NCBI GenBank assembly: GCA_910589415.1 | Contig: OU342633.1 | Coordinates: forward strand, 3,758,858 to 3,822,857 | Direction of reading: 5' to 3' | DNA length: 64,000 bases | DNA from: Malachius bipustulatus | Taxonomy: Eukaryota; Arthropoda; Insecta; Coleoptera; Melyridae | Shown here: positions 52,905-63,919 of the stretch, one piece after another | Layout: every line of letters begins with the position of its first letter | Position numbering within the stretch: position 1 is the first letter of the stretch | Translations under genes and position numbers: made by a program | Notes under the pieces: generated by a model | What the model saw: only the letters and a program-made list of their open reading frames with translations | Told to the model about the DNA's origin: nothing | Databases searched by the model: none

Positions 52905-53340
52905 ACGTCAACACCCGCGTGACCGAACATAAGGAAACTGGAGGCTGGGCCAGATAGACAAGTCAGCTATCGCGGAGTACACCGTGCTTCAGGATCACCA
53001 TGCCATTTGCTTTGAAGAAACGAAAGTCCTGTCAACTACTTCACACTACTACACCAATTTATACCGTGATGTTATTGAAATTTATAAACATCCAAGAATG
53101 AAACTACGGAGGATTTGGTATCCGGCGTTACATCTGATCCAAATAAGTCCTCGTCTGACTGAGGAATCTATGACATCATCGGAGAGACCGGCCGTTGCTC
53201 TACGGTGGAGATAGCTAGTGGAGGGAGAATGACGTCACCAGACCATCACCCTATAAATAGGAGCGCTCTCCCAACTGTCAAGTAAGTTATCAGTGTTCGG
53301 AGAAAATTTCCATGGACCACGGCAAAACTGCGCGGAATAT
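52905..53340 (+). pseudogene. Penelope-like element C-terminus and terminal sequence
   Basis: In shifting frames the plus strand gives LGQIDKSAIAEYTVLQDHH, then ICFEETKVLSTTSHYYTNL, DVIEIYKHP and IWYPALH. This is the usual end of the GIY-YIG endonuclease region of Penelope-like elements (AIAEH..., F..TKVL, EAIEI.KH, W.P.L). It is followed by GACGTCACC and CCTATAAATAG, a TATA-type signal expected in a Penelope terminal repeat. The corresponding non-coding end is present inverted at 51580-51870. Confidence 0.62.
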
Positions 53341-53709
53341 CAATTACGGTTATAGCATTAAAAAGCAGTATACGAAGACTTGCTACCAAATACCTAATTA
53401 TCGAAGATCACAATTTAATTTCCGCCTGCATGCAATACAAGACACAATAATTATGGCATAAAATAAATTGCAAAACTGAGCATTGGTTCGCGATAAGGCG
53501 AACCAGCACGAACCGACGACAAATCTGCACGAACCTATCGGTTCGCCCGCTTTGTTCTGTGCAAATTTACCGACTCCCGATGGATACGGCGAACCACACA
53601 CCATGAACCGCGAGCCCATGGCGAGCCACCTATGTCACACGGTGCGTGGTTCGCGGCTCCTCGAGACAGGTTCGCCGAACCAGGGACCGTGTAACCGGGC
53701 CTTTTTACT

Positions 53710-54007
53710 CAGGCCTCTGATGTGAGTTGATTTGTTGATTGGTTCTTTAACGTTCGTAAGACGAGGTTTTATACTTTTGATCATTTACTGTAACTATCAA
53801 CAATTATTATGATGTTCCTAGAAAATTACTCATTAGAAGGTTGTGATTTATTTTGTTGATTCCTGATAAAGACGTGGAGGGAGTGGAAATAGAGGAATTA
53901 TGCATAAAAATATTTCATTTGATGCCCCAACCCAAAATAGTGACCGCAAGTCCTCAATTTAACTGCAAATTGTTTTCGATTTCGACTAATAGTATACATT
54001 CCATATT
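53710..54007. other. Intergenic sequence, no gene recognised
   Basis: AT-rich sequence with no supported features. Confidence 0.35.
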
Positions 54008-54232
54008 AACAGCCAATATTATAAAGGCTCAATAAGTTAACGGGCAGATTTCTGTGACCATTTCTGAAGACGGTATCGAGTTTAAGTGGAAATTTTTTAA
54101 ATTTATCTATTCTTGACATGAAATTAGTTACGAAAATGTTAATAAAAGTCATTTAACGTCGATATTAGCTTCAAAAACGAGCACAGAAATCTGCTCGTTA
54201 GCCTAATGATCCTCTATAATATTTGCTGTTAG
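54008..54232. mobile_element. MITE related to 45809-46027
   Basis: Begins (TTA)ACAGCCAATATTATAAAG and ends ...ATAATATTTGCTGTTA. The inner arms AGTTAACGGGCAGATTTCTGTG and complement pair. The ends differ slightly from the type copy, and the exact target duplication is uncertain (TTA/TAG). Confidence 0.65.
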
Positions 54233-55576
54233 TGTTTTTCCAACATTTTTAAATATCCATAGACCTTTATTATTTTATTATATAAGTACCTTATTTTATT
54301 TTTAAGAAAATAAAATTATTGCTTTTTCTGATAAGATAAATATTTTAACACGCGGTGCTGAAGAAAGTAGGTACATAAAAATTAAAAACCAATAATAATA
54401 TTATTGCACAGTCCTCTTCACTCTACATCCTTGTAAAAAGCGATTATGAAATATGCGTCAATTATCACAGTCTTGATGAAGTTACGTGGAAACATAAAGT
54501 TTCAAATGCCGACCTTCTCTTGAATCTCATTTAGCCTACTTAAGGAAATAATTTTTTTATTTGAGGGCTCAATTTGGTTTCAGGGTATCTAATTTCCGTT
54601 GCTGGGAATTTAATTGTCACCACGACATTTCGTAAGTCGGATTCATATTTTGAGTCCCTTCTAATGACGAAATACAATGATTTAAAAATAAATCCGTAGT
54701 ATTGTAATTTGAAAACCAATATTAATGATGATAATGATAATAGGTACCGATGTAAATTTAGAAATTTCTATGGGAATAAATAAGAAAATTCCTATGAAAT
54801 CAACATTAAAACTGGATTTTAATTTAAATTATAAGATTAGGCGATTTTATTAAGAGCCTACTTTTTTTGAATGAAAAAAAAATTAATCGAATATTTTCGA
54901 TCGATATTTGAAACTTTTTAAATCCATTGTTCAGTATTGCGCTCTTTGTCCCATAAAACCATAAAAGCATACCAAAAATTTCAACAAAAACGCTTCAGCC
55001 TTTTGAGTTTTTATAATCAAATAACTATTTCAGAATTGACACTTTGGCATCTCGTAGTGGCTAAACCAAGCAACTTTGTAATGATATTATAAGTTGACTA
55101 GGAATATTTGGTAGTAAGTTGTACGGACCTTTCAGGGACACCTGTACAATCATGTCTCCAGTACAACTGTAGTTTTATATTTATGATATTATGCGACTTT
55201 AGTAATTGTTTGGGAATGCAGTCGTTTTAAGTAAAGAACTTATAGGTAGGTCTTATAACCATGTTAATTTTATGCTTATGAAAGTTGAGATTAAATTATA
55301 AGTTTTTGAAAATTGTTAAACCTTAGGACTCATTATTGGGCACATTTATTAAGAAATTAGAAAAGTTAACGATAATAAAAATACATTTAAAATAAATTTG
55401 GTTCTAATTCGGGCCAAAATGAAAAAAGAATTATAAGTTTTTTCTAATATTCTAGTGTCAAAATCAATTTAAATTATGCTTAGCTGTTTTCTTTGTCGAT
55501 TTTTACTAAAAATGTGTAGATGCTACTTAGATTTCCTACGTCTTTCATGAAGTTTTTAAGTTTTGTTGGATTCTGA
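54233..55576. other. AT-rich sequence without a recognised gene
   Basis: No open frame with family similarity. No inverted repeats seen above short length. Confidence 0.4.
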
Positions 55577-55783
55577 TCATTTGTAAAAAAGTCTTTTAAA
55601 CGTGTCACATTCCATGTCTAAAATTGATGCACCATCATAATTCATTCGAAGATCTTTATTACTAACATGATTAACTACAGCACAAGTGACTGTATTACGT
55701 TTTTCATCACTTTTATGGAATGTAATATGAGATTTCAAGTTCCTTGAGGTTTTTCCTATAACATGTATAACATTCAAGCACAA
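55577..55783 (-). pseudogene. Possible relic of a C2H2-type zinc-finger gene
   Basis: The minus frame contains NVIHVIGKTSRNLKSHITFHKSDEKR, where LKSH..FH resembles the second half of a C2H2 finger followed by an H/C-link-like stretch. The first cysteine pair is not intact and the upstream frame is closed. Weak. Confidence 0.2.
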
Positions 55784-56479
55784 TGAATGTAGTATACAAA
55801 ATTATCTATGATTTTTGAGCTATTGTACCAATTTCTATAAATTACATGCGTCTTGTTTCTTTCTCTTACAAAATAACATGTTTCCTTCTATCATTTTTAA
55901 GTTTTACAAGCTCCACAAACTACTGGTTTACAAAATTAAAACGCATTTTATCTGAAGCTGCAACAGCAATTGTTGAATTGGAAACGACCTTCGGATATGA
56001 ACCGCATCGTTTTCAGTTTGGACACTCTCAAAATTTCTCGTGCGAGTTTGCGGTGCGTGCGTTCCCCGCATCGCACGCAACGCACTAGCCGGACGCAGCT
56101 AACTCACGGCGTTAGGGTACCTGTATTAGCGAAACTAACCACTAACGCTAGTAAGCGTCAGTGTAGGTACCCTTCTACGACTCACGCGAGAGCGCAGCCT
56201 CTCGCGGGTCGAAAACCAGTAACCTCCATACCAATTCGATGGCCAGAACTAACTTTTTGTTGTAACATTATTGTCCATCCTCCTTGAAATACAAGCAATG
56301 CGAAATTGAAATTAGTAATAAACTCAGCACTACATACGTACTCTCAGCAGATGTCGTTACTGTTCCAGGTTAGTTTCTTTACTTTAACAAAGTTCATTAT
56401 GCAAGTAGTCATGTTTTTTTTTATTGTTCTATGATTTGTAGATCATGGATTGGAGTAGTTAAATTACTCACCTTCCAGT
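55784..56479. other. Intergenic sequence with a GC-rich patch
   Basis: A GC-richer patch at 56040-56220 holds CGCACGCAACGCACTAG and a pair GGGTACCTG ... AGGTACCC as a loose hairpin. No gene was recognised. The open frames at 55846-56287 have no domain that I know. Confidence 0.35.
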
Positions 56480-56800
56480 TGTTTTTTTTTCTGGCAGGCA
56501 CGTTTCATTTTATTCCAGGCAATAGTTGATGAAAAATTTTGTGGATCACACAATAAAACCAACGATACAAGTTGAAACAACACCTAGTTGAGATTATTCT
56601 GAACCCTCTGAATCTAGAAGTTGTTAACCCTGAGAAATGGCTCCAGGATGGGCTTCGGGATGTGTTCAATTATATTGTGAAAAAGTGAACCCTGAGGACA
56701 AAGTCGAAATAACTTTTACAGCAAACGAGTTTAACGGGGACTTCCACATATCGTTCAAACAAGTGGTCGATTTACGGTTCGAGGAATTCTAAAAGAGGTG
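56480..56800 (+). pseudogene. Virus/Polinton-like DNA polymerase-associated N-terminal fragment
   Basis: The plus strand reads VEIILNPLNLEVVNPEKWL, DGLRDVFNYIVKKVNPEDK and, after a frameshift, EITFTANEFNGDFHISFKQV. This layout resembles the N-terminal region of uncharacterised insect proteins related to Polinton/adintovirus-type B-family DNA polymerases. The frame ends at a TAA near 56789, and a LINE begins shortly after. The downstream part resumes at 58240. The family assignment is from memory and moderate at best. Confidence 0.4.
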
Positions 56801-56811
56801 AAAGAATAAGG

Positions 56812-58228
56812 TGGGGGTTGAGGGTGATTCTTCTTCTTCTTCATAGTACTGTCTTCTTTATCGAAGGTTGGCGATCACTTCTTTAAACGCTTCCCTATCC
56901 CTTGCAACGTGAAATATTTGTTCCACACCGAGGTTAGTTCAATCTCTGATATTCCTCAGCCAGGATTTTTTTCTTCTTCTTACGCCCTTTCTCCCGTCTA
57001 TTCTTCCCTGCATGATTACGTGCAAGAAGGTTTATTTATCATTACGGAGTATGTGACCCAGATACGCTGTTTTTCTTATTTTAATAATTTTCATTAGTTT
57101 TCTGCCGTGTCCAATGCGTGTTAACACTTCTTCGTTTGTGACTCTAACAGTCCAAGGAATTTTAAGCATACGCCTGTAAAGCCACATTTCAAATGCCTCC
57201 AATCTTTTTATTGATTGCGCCTTTAGTGTCCATGTTTCTACCCCGTATAGTAGCTGAGACCATACATAGCAGTCTAAGAATCGCAATCTGATGACCAGAC
57301 TCAATTTCTTATTTGAGAACATTGATTTGTATTTTAGAAATCCTTTTCGGGCTATTTCTATTCTGACTCTTATCTCCTCATCTTGATCTAATTGAGAGTT
57401 TATGGTTGCTTCAAGGTATTTATGTTTGTCCATCCTTTCTATCTGTTTACATTCCAGTGTAAGTCGTGTGTTGCCAACAGAAGTTTTTGAGATAATCATG
57501 TATTTGGTTTTATCTGTGTTGATTGTTAGCCCCATTTTTTTGCTTTCTTTGTTGATGTTTTCTAAAAGGATTTGTAGATCTTCTATATTTTCTGCCATTA
57601 TTGCGGTGTCATCTGCAACCTTATATTATTAATGATGGTACCTCAAATTCTCACACCTTCCGTTCTATCTCACAGTGCTTCTTGAAATATTAATTGTGAG
57701 TATACATTAAATAATTTTGGTGACAGCACACAGCTTTGCCTGACTCTTTGAATTTTAATTTGGTTTGTCTCACTGTCCTCTATTCGTACTACAGCTGTTT
57801 GGTTGTAGTATAGATTTTTGATTAGTGTAATGTCTTTGGGATCTAGATTTATGTTTCTTAGTGCATGGATAAGCTTACTGTGTTGGACTCGGTCAAACGC
57901 TTTTTGAAAATCTATGTAACATATGAAAACCTTTTTATTGTACTCTCTGCACTTTTGTAACAGCACCGTCATCGCAAACAACAAACAACGCCTCTCTAGT
58001 TCCCATTCCGTTTCTGAATCCAAACTGTGTGTCGTCCAATTGCTCTTCACATTTTCTATGTATACGCTGTTGAATATCTTTCGGTAGTATTTTTAATGTG
58101 TGGCTCATAAGACTAATTAGTCGGCACTCATCGCAAGACTTGGGATTATTTTTCTTGGGTATAGGTAGGAAGACAGATTTTAACCAGTCGTCCGGTATTT
58201 TGCCATCGTTATATACCTTATTTGAAGG
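56812..58228 (-). pseudogene. LINE (RTE/CR1-like) RT and C-terminal domain, with (GAA)n tail
   Basis: On the minus strand: IPDDWLKSVFLPIPKK-type RT N-terminal boxes (about 58200), FICYIDFQKAFDRVQHSKL (palm Asp) in 57670-58050, then SCVLSPKLFNVY. In 57032-57598 come INTDKTKYMIISK, LLYGVETWTLKAQSIK, FEMWLYRRMLKIPWTVRVT and KTAYLGHILRNDK. The 3' end is a GAAGAAGAAGAA-type tail (TTCTTCTTCTTC at 56829-56840). The catalytic YADD box falls in the gap between frames. It is inserted into the virus-like gene. Confidence 0.8.
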
Positions 58229-58239
58229 GTGATACCTTC

Positions 58240-58900
58240 AAAATTATAACAACCAGTTTCACCCCCTATAAGGGCTCAGAAGAAACACACAGGTTTCGTT
58301 GACATTTGCCGAGGATTGTGCCAAGAGAAAGGGGATAGTTACCATCAACAATAAGGATAGTTTGTGCTTGGTACATGCACTGGTGTTCGCTATGGGATAC
58401 CTCCAAAACGAACAATATTTGAAGCAGGTGAGGCAAAATATAGGAAAAAGACAAGACGAAGAAGTACAAAAAGTAATACAAGCCAGTTAATAAAACAGCA
58501 AGTTCTGCTGTGGTTATTTTTGCCAACGCTCCTTGTGAACCACAAGGAAAAACATAGATTAAGAGCTCAATGCCCCTGCTGTACTCGCAACCACCGTGCA
58601 CAAAGATAGGTAATGAGATAAGCTGTGAAGACTGTAGTCGGCTATTCAGAAGACAACAATGCTACGATAATCAAGGCATCTGGAAAGAAAAGAAAAATAC
58701 CCTGCGACAACATAAGAAGTTGTGAAGAATGCCTATACTTTATTCGATGGATCTTTGCTTGTGACCGAATTCGCTACGACAAACGAAAATGCAGCGCTCA
58801 CCCTTCTCATGTTAACGCGCAGATGCATGCAAAACGGAAGGGTATGTCTTCAAATCTTCTAAGGCATCCGATCATGATAACATAGTGAGTCAAGCGAAGA
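58240..58900 (+). pseudogene. Downstream part of the virus/Polinton-like gene
   Basis: The plus frame has IVTINNKDSLCLVHALVFAMGYL, then EVQKVIQAS, then a cysteine-rich stretch EISCEDCSRLFRRQQCYDNQ. Proteins that I recall with a NKDNLCL..AL block followed by a cysteine-rich region belong to the Polinton/adintovirus DNA polymerase-related family. Stops and frameshifts abound. With 56480-56800 it forms one gene split by the LINE insertion. Confidence 0.4.
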
Positions 58901-58969
58901 CAGAAAATCTAAACGTCATCGTAGCTTGCTGTCATCTGCGCACTCATAGGCGTCATAGAATTTATTTTT

Positions 58970-59545
58970 TTCTGCGACGGGCTATAAGTTTGACCTTTTT
59001 TCCCCGTTGACAGGTAGAAAAATGCCTCATTATATGAGCTGCATCTTATCGGGGAAAAAATTAATTAGCCGGGAAATAAATGAGTACTTATTTCCCCGAA
59101 ATGGCGGCTTAGGTATAGCTACTATTAACACTCAGATATCATTAAATTTATATCAAATATACGTAAAGGAAAGTTACCTTATTATCCAAATGGCAATTAT
59201 TAAGGGAATTTTCATAATAATCACTATCCATATTATTAAATTCACCCATCGAAAACTAACTTGCAATCTTTTGCAAAACTGTCTTCAATTTTAATTACAT
59301 TAATATGACGTTTATGTAATAATTCAATCGTTTCGTTACCCAGGCAACGTCAATTACGATAAAAGACAGTTTGAAAATCCAAGTTTAACATAAATCATTT
59401 TTCCGACATAATTTTCAGTTATCTAACTACGTTTTTCGACATTCTAACACTGATATTTCTTCTCGCAGAAAAAAATTGTATATTACACACGAGAAAAAAG
59501 TGCGATTTTAGCTCTCGATGTGTTTGTCCCCTCCGCTAAAGTATT
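58970..59545 (-). mobile_element. Dispersed repeat family, copy B
   Basis: Reverse-complement match to 19070-19650 along its whole length (TTCTGCGACGG, GTTACCCAGGCAACGTCAAT, AGTTATCTAACTACG). It ends at TCCGCTAAAG, adjoining the next element. The open frame at 59007-59294 lies in the repeat and has no recognisable family. Confidence 0.7.
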
Positions 59546-59746
59546 ATCATTAGTAGCGCTCCGTGATAGTATTCAAAGCGGCAACGCTGCGACCCGCGTT
59601 GCGCAGGTAAACAATATCGTAATTAATGGCTGTTGTTATTAAAATTATTAATTAATCTCAAAATCGAAGCGTAAAATTCGGAATTCGAACTTCGCATAAT
59701 AAAAATTACGCAGTAGTGAGTAGTGCCTTTTAAACTTGATACAAAA

Positions 59747-60985
59747 ACATGTCTCAGCAGAATAACCTTAGCGACGAAGAGAAAATTTGGTAATATGCGT
59801 AAACAAATAGCAACCTATCTTAACCTCAATGATCCGCAATTGTACACGGGTCATTGTTAAAATATATAATTTTTTAATCTTTTCTATGAAATAAAAAAGG
59901 GTCGTAGAAAAAATAGTGTATGGAACTCGCAGATAATGGCTATTAATACGCTCTTATGATGGTTAAGACGTTCGCCTACGGCTCGTATCTTAACCATCAT
60001 ACTCGCTTATTAATAGCCTTCATTATAAGCTCGTTGCATAATATACTAATATTTATGTTTTTAATTATTAAGATTGAATTATTTTTATTTCAATTTGAGG
60101 TTAGATTTACTAACTTCACAATTTTCACTGCCTTTCCTTACCTTATTCAGTAATTTTTTTTTAAATCAAATCAAGTTGAAATTTAAAACTTCATAATCAG
60201 TTCTTTTCAGAACTAAACAGCTTGAATTAGGTACGAGAAAAGTTAATAATAATAGCTAGACGCTTGGTTACTGACCGGCATTTAGCAAACAAAATTCCAG
60301 GAAAAAAACTGAATTCCCAATGACGAAGATTTGTGGCAAATTTGTTGGAATATGTCACTGCTGAAAAATACAACAATGGGCATCTGCTTTCACTCAACAG
60401 TATTAAAGAGATAAGTACGTTTTTTCAAGCCGAATTGTACTGAAAAACTTACTCCTAGGTGGGTAGGTCACAGTTGAATAACATTTATGAGTAAATAAAA
60501 TTTTAATTTTAATTTAAATTACCAAGTAAATAGATATAGAAATTGTGCTTTTTGAGCGAGTAGCTAATGCTTTAAAAATCAGTCTAGGAATTGTGCCCAG
60601 AGAAAATAGATTTCGAAATAAGTTAAAGACTGAATATTTGGACGAGCCTCGAAAAAAGGAAGTTCGTGATGTGATGTACAGCTTGTATGCTGAAAGTAAG
60701 TTCTTAAAAATCATTATTTTCATTCATTACTTAGTTATTTACAACACACAACTCGACTTACAAAAATTTCTACTGTACGTAATATTATTATCGACATATT
60801 TTTTCAAGAAAACATGTGACGTTGCTAAGTTTGGCTGAAACTCTTAAAACTAGACACATAATCAATATGGCATTGTCGAGCTTAAGCAAACTTCTTGTGA
60901 ATTTGAATTTAAAATATAAAAAAGAAGGATACTTGGTAGAAAAGACAAACATTGGAGCATTACGTGAAGAATTATTCAGACAGTG
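59747..60985 (+). pseudogene. Spliced N-terminal half of a DDE transposase
   Basis: Possible exon 1 at 59747-59790 (MSQQNNLSDEEKI) ends at a GTAATATG donor. A second exon near 60320-60412 gives RRFVANLLEYVTAEKYNNG. A third at 60540-60690 gives VLFERVANALKISLGIVPR and KKEVRDVMYSLYAE, before a GTAAGT donor. A fourth near 60810-60985 gives VTLLSLAETLKTRHIINMAL and YLVEKTNIGALREELFRQ, then stops. The order (helical region, helix-turn-helix, Lys-rich linker, second helix-turn-helix-like segment) matches insect IS630/Tc1-type transposases. The DDE catalytic half is missing; a similar C-terminal half lies at 2132-2467. Splice sites are inferred. Confidence 0.55.
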
Positions 60986-61397
60986 ACTCAGATATAGATT
61001 ATTGTGACAGGACTAGCTTTATTTGCACAGTTTTTTTTTTCTTAATATCGTTATTCAACTTCGAAAATGTTATCAATCACAGTTAATTCTAATTTTCTTC
61101 CGATGCTTTTAAACTGTACGGGAAAGTGAGATCGTTCAGTGATCCATAATAATTATTAAAGTTACATAGAGACTTGAATATGTTTGTTTGCGAGACTTTG
61201 AACGGTTTGTTTTGATTAAGCTTAATGCAAGTGCACATAATACATACTCATCTTGCAAAAATATCTAGGAATAATCATTGTAGATGCTAAATTGAATTAT
61301 ATTTTTTATCATATGAACTACATTAAAATCGTTAGAGCAAATAAACTCACATTTGTGGAATAACAAACGTTATCAACTACCTTTTTTATTGTAGCAC

Positions 61398-61512
61398 GCT
61401 ATTGTTAGTCCGATTATGGAAAACTTGTGTATCATCTGGGCACCGTCCAATTTTACTCACATTAATAGATTTGAAGGGGTGCAGAGACGAATAATAGCGT
61501 TAATAATTGTCA
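61398..61512 (+). pseudogene. LINE RT C-terminal scrap
   Basis: Reads AIVSPIMENLCIIWAP, then INRFEGVQRRIIAL, matching the post-palm block (..P.LEY...IW.P....I..IE..QR) of jockey-type LINEs. About 38 codons only. Confidence 0.55.
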
Positions 61513-62077
61513 CCACCTGAGCTTGTTTTGATTGATTTTGAAGCCTTCTAAAGTTATAATTTAGTATATTATGCAACGAGCTTATAATGAAGGCTATTAA
61601 TACGCGAGTATGATGGTTAAGATACGAGCCGTAGGCGAGTGTCTTAACCATCATAAGAGCGTATTAATAGCCATTATCTGCGAGTTCCATACACTATTTT
61701 TTCTACGACCCTTTTTTATTTCATAGAAAAGATTAGAAAATTATATATTTTAACAATGACCCGTGTACAATTGCGGATCATTGAGGTTAAGATAGGTTGC
61801 TATTTGTTTACGCATTTAACAAATTTTTTCTTCGTCGCTAAGGTTATTCTGCTGAGACATGTTTTAGTATCAAGTTTAAAGGGCACTACTCACTACTGCG
61901 TAATTTTTATTATGCGAAGTTCGAATTCCGAATTTTACGCTTCGATTTTGAGATTAATTAATAATTTTAATAACATCGACAGCCATTAATTACGATATTG
62001 TTTCCCTGCGCAACGCGGGTCGCAGCGTTGCCGCTTTGAATACTATCACGGAGCTCTACGAATGATATAATACTTTA

Positions 62078-62950
62078 TCTTCCCATCTTTTACACGATAT
62101 ACCTACTTATCAAATTAATTAAGGTAACATAAAATCTTGATAAATTTTCTTTGAATGTTACTTATGTTCTAAATTAAATAAACGTTCAAAATTTTTTTTC
62201 AGAAATACAGAACTTATATCACAAGGCAATTTTTGTCGTGAGTATGACAACTCTGTGACTTCGGTTGGCTTGCCGACCCGATTGTAAGCGAAAAGGAACC
62301 GATTCGATTGCAAATGCTCCTCTGCCATTGGATAGCTTGACCAGTGCTTTAATGAAAATTTGTATCTTAATGAGACCCATTAAAGCACTGGTGATTCATA
62401 TTTAATATGCATATTAAAGGTTGGGAGTAGAAAATAGTTATTTATGCAACAAGTGCATAACGTGATACTTTTTTCACGACTGGGAAGTTTGACCGCACTA
62501 GCCGCAGGCGAGTACGTCAATCCCAAAAGTGAAAAAAGGCACTTTATGCATATATGTTGCATACAAAATATTTTATTTTCTATGAGTGACTTACATTAGA
62601 ACGAAAAGTTATTATTATAAAAAAACACTTTTATTGTACTCATATATGTATGCTATGAACACCTATTTAATGACGCCAGTTCATAAAGATGACATACTGC
62701 GTAATATATGCACTTCTTTAGATTTTTGAGATAACAGATTTTGTGAAGCCACATTTGAATGAAAAATAATTTCTTTGGGGGTAGAAGATATTTTATTTAT
62801 TGGATCATCTACAATGGTGTCAATCTTAGGTAATTAAACGACCCAAAACACAAAATAATAATTATACATAGATCTGCCGCTCTGCGAATAAACTATGATG
62901 TTTCTCTGGTATAGGGCATGGTGTCAACAAGCTTTAGGAGCGGTCGGTGT
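62078..62950. other. Intergenic sequence with two hairpins
   Basis: CCAGTGCTTTAATG at 62341-62354 has its complement at 62378-62391 (23-base loop). A larger inverted structure around 62443-62566 pairs ATGCAACAAGTGCATAA with TTATGCATATATGTTGCAT, enclosing AAAAAAGTATCACG-type and GTGAAAAAAGGCAC words. It may be a small MITE. No gene recognised. Confidence 0.5.
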
Positions 62951-63054
62951 CGAGATAATATGTAGTTTAGAGTTCAGCGTCTCGTGGAAGTAGAACTCAG
63001 TTGTGAGCGGCCCGATCGGGACGAAAAAACTAGATTTTCCGATTTTTCTTCTTT

Positions 63055-63919
63055 CAGTCGAGCGGATATAAGTCCGGGGACCTAGGAGGCTATGCTATCG
63101 GTCCTTCACGCCTAATCCACCTGTCAGGAAAGCTTTGGTTAAGGTGATTTCTTACATTTAACGCATAATGGCATGGGGCTCCATCATTCTGGAGAAACAT
63201 CCGCTGTCTTGTTTGTAAATTTATATTTTCCAGAAGAATAGGCAGTTCATTCTGCTGAAAGTTGAGATATGTTTCACCACTCAACCACGCAGGTAACTCA
63301 AATGGTCTAATAAATTGTCTGCCCAAAATTCTGGCTCATAAATTAACACTAAATTTGTGCTGAAAGTTGTCACGGCAGATCAAGTGCGGGTTTTCTATGG
63401 CCCAACAATGATCGTTATGCACAATGAAGACGCCATTCCCATTGAAGTTGTCCAAAGATAATGACCAAAAAGGTCACGATCATCTCTATCCCTCCTTAGC
63501 ACTTCTTCACAGAAATCGACTCTTTTTCTATGGTCCGTGGGCAGCAAATCCTGTACCTTCCTAATATCGTATGGTTGGTAATTTACTTGTCGTAGAATGC
63601 GTTGTACGGTTAGCTGCGCGATTCTCGTTTGACGACTAATTGCTCTGGTACTTGTGGAAGGATCCGCTATAAATTCTTCCAAGACACTTTCAACGTGCTC
63701 AGGATTTCGTCTAATTGTTCCTTCTCGATTACTTGCTCCAGGTAAACGACCCTCCATGTATGCGTTATGCACGCGTAAAAATACCCTGTAATACGGGTAA
63801 GTTTCAGGCTGTAGTCCACCTCGACGCGTCATGTGGGTTCCATACAATCTTGCGGCAAGCCTAGCATTTCCTCTTGCATATCCATAGAAGTAATGCATTT
63901 CGCCATTTTCAGATTGCAA
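63055..63919 (-). pseudogene. IS630/Tc1-type transposase (HTH plus DDE), decayed
   Basis: The frame 63919-63395 begins MQSENGEMHYFYGYARGNAR and has a helix-turn-helix region (TSTRAISRQTRIAQLTVQRILR), then LLPTDHRKRVDFCEEVLRR. At LFGHYLWTTSM the first catalytic region is damaged by a frameshift. The second frame (63326-63090) has FLQNDGAPCHYALNVRNHL (Asp) and RWIRREGPIA, where TGG of the usual AWPPRSPDL has become TAG. PPRSPDLYPLD follows. This domain order matches a widespread insect transposase family. The copy is inactive, and no terminal repeats were identified before the window ends. Confidence 0.75.

Larger units (their letters stand above)
51370..53703. mobile_element. 2.33-kb inverted-repeat element AAGGCCCRGTTACACGG
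   Basis: Ends AAGGCCCAGTTACACGGTGC and complement of AAGGCCCGGTTACACGGTCC, with TTT on both sides. Subterminal regions contain many GGTTCG/CGAACC words. The interior is largely inverted: 51580-51870 is the reverse complement of about 53080-53340. It carries a Penelope-like fragment and a nested palindrome (51941-52823). The superfamily cannot be assigned from the ends, and the true duplication length is uncertain. Confidence 0.65.
59539..62075. mobile_element. 2.5-kb element with 0.5-kb terminal inverted repeats and a split transposase gene
   Basis: The left arm 59539-60050 and right arm 61555-62075 are near-identical reverse complements, starting AAGTATTATCATT at the left and ending AATACTT at the right, with TA on both sides. 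The interior carries exons of a transposase N-terminal region on the plus strand, plus a LINE scrap at 61398-61510. Each arm contains the same start codon context (ATGTCTCAGCAGAATAACC). The TA target and transposase type suggest an IS630/Tc1/mariner-related element. Confidence 0.75.
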
